Shown here: positions 21,304-25,339 of the stretch, in pieces
Layout of the letters: every line of letters starts with the position of its first letter
How positions within the stretch are numbered: position 1 is the first letter of the stretch
Virus record (IMG/VR): IMGVR_UViG_3300029813_000149
Coordinates: 1-25,339 of that record
Strand: one strand, 5' to 3'
DNA: 25,339 nucleotides
Source of the DNA: a virus
Notes under the pieces: model-generated
What the model was told of the DNA's origin: nothing
What the model saw: only the letters and a program-made list of their open reading frames with translations
Databases searched by the model: none
Position numbers and translations under genes: made by a program

Positions 21304-21636
21304 TTATACTACTTCGCCAGATAAAAGCTGCAGACATGGTTCCTTTTTCTTGCTCTGAACACCGCCCCTGACATATTTCAAATTGAGCTCTGCTGCTTTT
21401 ATTAACTGGCGACCAGCATTCACAGCGGCATTCAACACTGTTGGTGACACTTTTTCTTCAATTACGTCTGTTATCAATGCTGCCATTAAGCGACCATAAT
21501 CTGCAGTTGTTCGTACTTCTTTTTTAGCAAGCGCAAGGCTGCGTGATCCTCTGCTCTTGCTGCCTTTTTCGTTTGAGCCAGTAATGTTCCGAGAAACATT
21601 AGTTCTTCCTTTTGGGTTTTGCTGTTTCCTCGCCAT
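21304..21636 (-). CDS. Hypothetical phage protein (110 aa)
   Basis: CGAAAGGAAGGTACGATT precedes ATG 21636. The N-terminal 45 residues are basic and Gly/Ser-rich (KGRTNVSRNITGSNEKGSKS). The C-terminal part is helical (YGRLMAALITDVIEEKVSPT, then AAVNAGRQLIKAAELNLKYV), similar to small phage DNA-binding or terminase-like helpers that end 'AGRxLLKxxEL'. The first 151 bp overlap the end of the repeat-protein gene in another frame. The strong ribosome binding site favours this frame as real. Confidence 0.65.
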   Translation of the reverse strand: MARKQQNPKGRTNVSRNITGSNEKGSKSRGSRSLALAKKEVRTTADYGRLMAALITDVIEEKVSPTVLNAAVNAGRQLIKAAELNLKYVRGGVQSKKKEPCLQLLSGEVV

Positions 21637-21839
21637 AATCGTACCTTCCTTTCGTAATAATAAATTTTAGCTTGTGCGGCAATTTCCGTTTTATGTGATA
21701 GACGATAAGCTTTATGGTATGCGGCCATTTTCTTTTTATGCGATAGACGATAAGCTTTGCTGCGTGCGGCAACTTCCTTTTTATGCGATAGACGATAAGC
21801 TTTGCTGTACGCCTTTTGTTTTTCTCTGTTGATTCCCAT
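21486..21839 (-). CDS. Basic repeat protein with three 15-aa repeats (117 aa)
   Basis: The first ~50 residues are a repeat of KAYRLSHKKEVAARS type, three copies in tandem, highly basic and helical. The remainder (IYYYERKVRLWRGNSKTQKE, then LLAQTKKAARAEDHAALRLL) is helical too. Such repeats occur at the N-terminus of some phage HNH-type proteins, but no nuclease domain follows here. The start is joined to the recT-like stop by TGATG, and the 3' third overlaps the next gene in another frame. It may be a DNA-binding accessory protein. Confidence 0.6.
   Translation of the reverse strand: MGINREKQKAYSKAYRLSHKKEVAARSKAYRLSHKKKMAAYHKAYRLSHKTEIAAQAKIYYYERKVRLWRGNSKTQKEELMFLGTLLAQTKKAARAEDHAALRLLKKKYEQLQIMVA
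21667..21801. repeat. 45-bp coding tandem repeat (three copies)
   Basis: The 14-mer GATAGACGATAAGC occurs at 21697, 21742 and 21787, exactly 45 bp apart, with strong similarity between units. Each unit codes for one 15-residue repeat of the basic protein. High nucleotide identity points to recent duplication. Confidence 0.75.
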
Positions 21840-22861
21840 CAGTTAATCGCCACTCCGTTAGTTTCGATGTAAGCTTTTATTTGTTTGAGCTGCTCCTCTG
21901 TAAATTTGCTTGGTTGATCTACTTCCTCCTCGTCAACGCAGAGAACATAAGCTGCGAATTCGCCGAAATCGCTTCCGTTCTGAGCAGCGTATAAATCATT
22001 AACCTCTACAAACAAAGCCGCCAGCTTTCCCTTTTCTTCTGTGGTAAAAACGGAGGATTCAGCTGCAGAATCTTCGGTTTTTTTATCCTCGTCACTGGCA
22101 GGTTCGGCTTCAGTTTTCGCCTCGGCCTCAGCCGGGGTTGTCGTGGATTCCGCTTCCTGCGCAGGAGCCCTTTCACCAGTAAGAGTGGTGCTCGGTACGG
22201 CTTTAGCACGTCTCTCATCACGAGGCTTCACATCGGATTCAGGAGCTGGTAATCTTTCATCATATAACTCATTCTCCGTACAAAGATTTCCCATTTCATT
22301 TGCAAAGGCGTATTTATGCAGTTGGTCTCTCGTCGTTTTCAACAGCATTGTGATGGGCCTGTCATTTTTTTGATGTTGATATTCGGAGCGAAAGACTTCA
22401 TGGTAAAAAGGCTGTTGTCTGTCTTTGAAATAGATACGACCCCAAACGCCGGCCACATTTGTCTCAAGCACTTTTTGTCCGGGCCCAGAAGGACAGCGAT
22501 TGCCTTCCTTGTCTATCCATCCCCACTCATAACCATCATAGTTTGGTAGTGATTGAGCTTTCGCTATTCTTTTCTGAGCAGCGATAATGGGAACATATTT
22601 ACCCCTTATCATTACCAACCAACATTCGTTGAGATAGCAGTTGCACTTCTGTTCAATCACCGTATTGGCAAACATTACCAATTCGACTACGTATGGCTCA
22701 CGATCGTTCTGCTTAACAGGTACTATTCCCTTTAGTAATTCAATCGACAATGGGATAGAGACATTTCCCTGTGTAATAAAGTCGATTTTTCCTCCAGTAG
22801 CAAACTCGCCCAAGCGATATGGTTCGATTGCTACGTTTTCGGGTTTTGTTGTGTCAGCCAT
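21839..22861 (-). CDS. RecT/Bet-like single-strand annealing protein
   Basis: It anneals complementary single strands for phage recombination. The core, residues 1-200, shows IIAAQKRIAKAQSLPNYDGY (93-111), EWGWID (112-117), AGVWGRIYFKD (137-147) and FYHEVFRSEYQ, the layout of the RecT/Bet group. Residues 210-300 form a low-complexity acidic linker rich in Ala, Thr and Glu, followed by a small C-terminal domain (LAALFVEVNDLYAAQNG, then TEEQLKQIKAYIETNG). At 340 aa it is longer than Red-beta (261), due to this tail. GAGGTAAATT precedes ATG 22861. The downstream nuclease and ATPase fit a recombination module. Confidence 0.82.
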   Translation of the reverse strand: MADTTKPENVAIEPYRLGEFATGGKIDFITQGNVSIPLSIELLKGIVPVKQNDREPYVVELVMFANTVIEQKCNCYLNECWLVMIRGKYVPIIAAQKRIAKAQSLPNYDGYEWGWIDKEGNRCPSGPGQKVLETNVAGVWGRIYFKDRQQPFYHEVFRSEYQHQKNDRPITMLLKTTRDQLHKYAFANEMGNLCTENELYDERLPAPESDVKPRDERRAKAVPSTTLTGERAPAQEAESTTTPAEAEAKTEAEPASDEDKKTEDSAAESSVFTTEEKGKLAALFVEVNDLYAAQNGSDFGEFAAYVLCVDEEEVDQPSKFTEEQLKQIKAYIETNGVAIN

Positions 22862-22869
22862 AATTTACC

Positions 22870-22959
22870 TCAAAATTTTCTCTTTGAATAATCCGGCCAG
22901 AAAAGACACTTAAGCCCTGCGGATATTCCTGCCAAAATTGCTCTAATAAGATTCATCAT
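22870..22959 (-). CDS. Small amphipathic peptide upstream of recT-like gene (29 aa)
   Basis: ATG 22959 to TGA 22870-22872 encodes MMNLIRAILAGISAGLKCLF and a short WPDYSKRKF end, an amphipathic or membrane-seeking helix. It ends eight bases before the start of the recT-like gene, so it could be a leader peptide coupled to it. Only weak ribosome binding (AAAAGTGA) is seen. Confidence 0.4.
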   Translation of the reverse strand: MMNLIRAILAGISAGLKCLFWPDYSKRKF

Positions 22960-22981
22960 TCATTCACTTTTCTATAATTAA

Positions 22982-23086
22982 AATCGGCCGCCGCCGATTC
23001 TGACATTCCTTGCGGGGCGGACTGTGAAACCCCGCAAAGTTAGGAGTGCCCGGCTATTGGCCGACGTTAAGGCACATCGGCAGCCG
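22982..23086. other. Three consecutive hairpins, structured leader or RNA
   Basis: Three stems lie in 105 bp: AATCGGC/GCCGATT (22982-22999, 4-nt loop); TTGCGGGG/CCCCGCAA (23010-23037, 12-nt loop); and a bulged stem with CGGCT/AGCCG and GCCGA/TCGGC (23051-23086). On the minus strand the first stem is followed by TTAATTATA, a weak terminator shape in front of the recT-like unit. Open frames across it are not convincing. It may be a cis-regulatory leader or a small RNA. Confidence 0.5.
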
Positions 23087-23144
23087 AGCCATGACACTGG
23101 AAAAAAGCTATTATTACAGAGGCCTCCGAGATTTTTTACTTGAC

Positions 23145-23195
23145 TTGACAAAACCCAACCACAAAACGACATATAATGTCCATAATATATGTTAT
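23145..23195. promoter_or_regulatory. TTGACA/TATAAT boxes with tandem palindromes
   Basis: On the plus strand TTGACA (23145-23150) and TATAAT (23172-23177) are 21 bp apart, wider than a normal promoter. The -10 box is inside a 13-bp palindrome GACAT-ATA-ATGTC (23168-23180), and a second one, CATAA-N6-TTATG, is at 23181-23196. No plus-strand gene follows, so it is either an operator zone for the minus genes or an antisense promoter. Confidence 0.35.
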
Positions 23196-23270
23196 GTTTC
23201 ATTCAGAGATCCCACTTTCTATCTGGCGTTACGGATGTTACCGACTCTTTGGTTAAATAATTCAGGATTC

Positions 23271-23579
23271 TCAGCTTGGCAATTTTTTCGCTCCTTTATC
23301 ACCAAAAATAATAATCAGACCGGCTGTTACAGCAACAACAACAAAGTATTGCAGACCAAGACGATACAGGTCAATAAATCTGGCATTTTCCCCGGGGGGG
23401 GTGCTTATCCAGGAATAGGGGCCAGGTTCAGTGATGTACCTAACCTCAAATCTCCTGGCCGTGTTGCTTCCCCCGAGAAAGTTCCTTTTCTCAGTCTGAA
23501 TAACCCAGGGTGGGAAAAGTCCCATGACCATGATTGCAGCCATACCTATCAAAAGACATGCTTTCTGTTTTCTGTTCAT
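23271..23579 (-). CDS. Two-span membrane protein (102 aa)
   Basis: Two hydrophobic segments are seen: residues 7-25 (ACLLIGMAAIMVMGLFPPW) and 74-92 (LGLQYFVVVAVTAGLIIIF). Between them is a polar loop with PGENARFIDLYRL. The pattern 'MNRKQK ... LFPPW ... IDLxRL ... GLIIxxxD' is found in small proteins of many bacteria and phages, all without function. The start shares ATGA with the stop of the XRE regulator, so the two form a pair. Confidence 0.75.
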   Translation of the reverse strand: MNRKQKACLLIGMAAIMVMGLFPPWVIQTEKRNFLGGSNTARRFEVRYITEPGPYSWISTPPGENARFIDLYRLGLQYFVVVAVTAGLIIIFGDKGAKKLPS

Positions 23580-23767
23580 GAAATATTTTTAACCGTAACT
23601 GTTCTTAATACTTCAAAGAGCTTGTCGAGATTGGCGGCCGTCATTTCAGTATTGCCATCAAGAAATTTGTAAATAGTATCCGGATGGATGTCTGCAAGCC
23701 TTGCAAGTTTTGCGACCGATATTCCTTTTTTATTGATCTTGTCTTGTAAATCTTCGCGTAATCCCAT
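23576..23767 (-). CDS. XRE-family helix-turn-helix regulator (63 aa)
   Basis: ATG 23767 (MGLREDLQDKINKKGISVAK) is chosen over an in-frame GTG nine bases upstream because AAGGTG lies in front. The helix-turn-helix is ISVAKLARLADIHPDTIYKF, the Cro/CI-type fold, followed by LDGNTEMTAANLDKLFEVL. It is a single-domain protein with no dimerisation or cleavage domain, like Cro. An inverted repeat over its own promoter suggests autorepression. It heads the minus-strand unit that continues to the two-span membrane protein and perhaps to recT. Confidence 0.85.
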   Translation of the reverse strand: MGLREDLQDKINKKGISVAKLARLADIHPDTIYKFLDGNTEMTAANLDKLFEVLRTVTVKNIS

Positions 23768-23790
23768 ATTTAGCACCTTGACAAAAGTCT

Positions 23791-23825
23791 GATTATCATA
23801 ATACGAATATAATCGGATAGGTCAA
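23791..23825 (-). promoter_or_regulatory. Promoter and operator of the XRE gene
   Basis: On the minus strand TTGACC (23820-23825) and TATTAT (23798-23803) are 16 bp apart. An inverted repeat GATTAT-N12-ATAATC (23791-23814) spans the -10 and spacer, as expected for autoregulation by the XRE protein. Confidence 0.55.
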
Positions 23826-23878
23826 CAGAAAAACTTAAATTTTTTTGAGATTTTTTTAACGCTTTTGTAGCGTGGGAG

Positions 23879-25339
23879 TTATAGCAGCTTTAGCAGTTCG
23901 GCGGCATTTCTTTTCTGGCCCATTACCTTTTGATATCTCTTGGTATAGTCGGCAAGCGGCTCTCCTTTTCTTCGCGGCGACGGCCTCATGTTCCGTTGTT
24001 TAATAAGAGACTGTCTGTATTCACCGCTTATTATCCCTGCAGGGAATTTACCTTCTCTGCCGGCCATATCCCACTTGATAAACTTCCTTGCTTTTTCAGT
24101 CATTAACCGCTTCCGGGATTTTATGACATCGTAGTCCGGCTCCTCCTTATTTTGCTCAGCCCATACATCATTCCAAAGAGCGGTTACTTCATGCATCACT
24201 TGGTGGGCGATCGTCAGCTTGTTTATCCGCTGCTGCAGCTCCTTTATTTTGCCCTCATCCTTACCTGTTTCCTGCTGATACTTGACTTTGCTTCGAAGAA
24301 TTGACCACTGATCGTCCATGTCTTGGACTGTCTGAACCGATTGACTGCCATAGCCCATTGGCGGCCTCGTTATTAACCTGCCTAACACCGGCCATTCCGA
24401 TTTGCTGTCATAAGGCCGTGGGTCAATCGCCCGAACAAGAGCATTCATCTCTGAAGTAAATATACTGCGGACCGCATATTGAAGTTTGATCGGGCTTACC
24501 TTTAAACCGGATCCGATTTGCTTATACAACTGTGGTGTATTTGGCCATGCTTGCCGTTCCGGTTCGTCTGCGTACTTTTCCAGCATCCAATTCGGCACAA
24601 TATCGTTATCAAAGAAAAATGTGTGATTCAGTTCGAGTTCGATATATGTCTTAGGCACGCTTGGCAAAAAAGTGGAAATACCTGGTATATCGTTGCTTCT
24701 CTTGAGTAGGGATATTATCTTTACCTTAGAAGGTATTTTGTCTTCCAAAAACCATTCCATGACCTTATTATAGCCATACGATTGTATCGACCCGGGAATT
24801 CCATATCCGAAAGGTAATCGCAAACCTTCAATATTTATCCAGCCGAGACGGTCTTTGTATGGCCGTTCTCTCTCCTGATTAAATATTTCTTCTTGGTCAT
24901 CAGGGTCTGGATGAAGAGCCATTGTCAAAAGTATTCTACCGACCGCTATTAAAGCTCCAACTGCTGCAAGATATGGAAGTTTGGTGACAAAAAATAATGC
25001 GCGATTAGCTGGATCGGCATCAGTTGTCTTTTCTATAGTTTGTCCGAGCACCTGTATTCCCGCATTGACAAAAGGTATCATTCGCATAAGGGAAGCAAAA
25101 TGAGCACTTCTACCCCTTTGCCCGAAATTACCGGATATAGTTTCATAAGCCTGTAATATGCGAAGCTCATTCGCTCCACGCTCTTTCATTGCTATAGCTC
25201 CACCCTCTCGTGTCACTTCTTCTCCTCTTTGTGCAGCCCACCTGCTGCCAAGCAGCCAATTTGCTATATCGATAGGTTTCAGCCCAACAGCCAATGCCTG
25301 ACCTGGTAAACTTTCAATGCGCTCCAGCCAAGTCATACC
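23879..25339 (-). CDS. Giant polyvalent protein, LPD38-type C-terminal part (runs off right edge)
   Basis: An open frame of 485 codons from the ATG at 25336, still open at the right edge, so the gene is probably much longer. Residues 75-135 (FASLMRMIPFVNAGIQVLGQ, then LPYLAAVGALIAVGRILL) have a hydrophobic helix at about 118-138. GWINIEGLRLPFGYGIPGS, then FLPSVPKTYIELELNHTFFF with NDIVPNWMLEKY and VSPIKLQYAVRSIF match the layout of LPD38, a domain at the end of very large phage polyproteins that are carried in the virion and may be ejected into the host. The last 130 residues are charged coiled coil. No protease or toxin domain is seen in the part present. Confidence 0.75.
   Translation of the reverse strand, partial: GMTWLERIESLPGQALAVGLKPIDIANWLLGSRWAAQRGEEVTREGGAIAMKERGANELRILQAYETISGNFGQRGRSAHFASLMRMIPFVNAGIQVLGQTIEKTTDADPANRALFFVTKLPYLAAVGALIAVGRILLTMALHPDPDDQEEIFNQERERPYKDRLGWINIEGLRLPFGYGIPGSIQSYGYNKVMEWFLEDKIPSKVKIISLLKRSNDIPGISTFLPSVPKTYIELELNHTFFFDNDIVPNWMLEKYADEPERQAWPNTPQLYKQIGSGLKVSPIKLQYAVRSIFTSEMNALVRAIDPRPYDSKSEWPVLGRLITRPPMGYGSQSVQTVQDMDDQWSILRSKVKYQQETGKDEGKIKELQQRINKLTIAHQVMHEVTALWNDVWAEQNKEEPDYDVIKSRKRLMTEKARKFIKWDMAGREGKFPAGIISGEYRQSLIKQRNMRPSPRRKGEPLADYTKRYQKVMGQKRNAAELLKLL

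Noticed and set aside
22978-23202. Minus-strand frame of 74 aa ending RIGGGRF
   Set aside because: It covers the triple hairpin, has odd Cys/Arg-rich composition and no ribosome binding site; the RNA-structure reading fits better.
23046-23672. Plus-strand frame of 208 aa
   Set aside because: It runs antisense to the XRE regulator and membrane protein genes, and its product looks like random composition.
23826-23878. Terminator between polyvalent protein and XRE gene
   Set aside because: The ACGCT/AGCGT stem is followed on the minus strand by A's, not T's, and the T-run lies on the wrong side for the plus strand.
1-25339. tRNA or rRNA genes and a CRISPR array
   Set aside because: No cloverleaf with TTCGA-type loop, rRNA-like segment or regularly spaced repeat array was recognised on either strand by eye.

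Overview
The window is most likely part of a tailed dsDNA bacteriophage genome or prophage. The evidence is a terminase large subunit with recognisable Walker and nuclease motifs, a portal-like protein running off the left edge, a RecT/Bet-like annealing protein, a DnaG-type primase, a DEAH helicase, a ParB-like protein, two HNH proteins, a serine recombinase, and the C-terminal part of a giant LPD38-type polyvalent protein running off the right edge. The genes are packed with ATGA, TAATG and TGATG overlaps and GAAAGGA-type ribosome binding sites. A lipobox protein points to a bacterium with an outer membrane, and the serine recombinase suggests a temperate or mobile element. I cannot name the host; Planctomycetota or a deltaproteobacterium-like lineage is only a weak guess.

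Layout, left to right. (1) Positions 1-3569, minus strand: packaging and head genes, in transcription order a TerS-position gene, TerL, a rho-independent terminator, a 47-aa basic protein and the portal-like gene. (2) Positions 3570-4523: a ~950-bp region between divergent units, holding a good promoter for each direction, a perfect 27-bp palindrome, tandem short palindromes and a direct repeat. (3) Positions 4524-9233, plus strand: small unknown genes with strong ribosome binding sites, then a cytosine-5 methyltransferase with almost no target-recognition domain and a compact serine recombinase. (4) Positions 9211-23776, minus strand, meeting the plus cluster tail to tail: read in its own direction it runs from a XRE regulator and a two-membrane-segment protein through recT, small genes, a RecB/Cas4-like nuclease, an SMC-like ATPase, ParB-like protein, helicase, primase, a MazG-like protein, a winged-helix protein and HNH proteins to a lipoprotein with a transmembrane segment. 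(5) Positions 23879-25339, minus strand: the polyvalent-protein C-terminus.

How it may work together: RecT-like annealing protein, PD-(D/E)XK nuclease, SMC-like ATPase, DEAH helicase and primase form a plausible recombination-dependent replication set that borrows the host polymerase, since no DNA polymerase is visible here. The plus cluster looks like a separately controlled accessory or lysogeny unit. The structural operon is fired from its own promoter in the divergent region. Several hairpins and repeats (5312-5366, 11806-11854, 22982-23086, 3677-3703) are not explained by the genes and are the best places to look for new regulation. Identifications come from motifs read by eye, without database searches.
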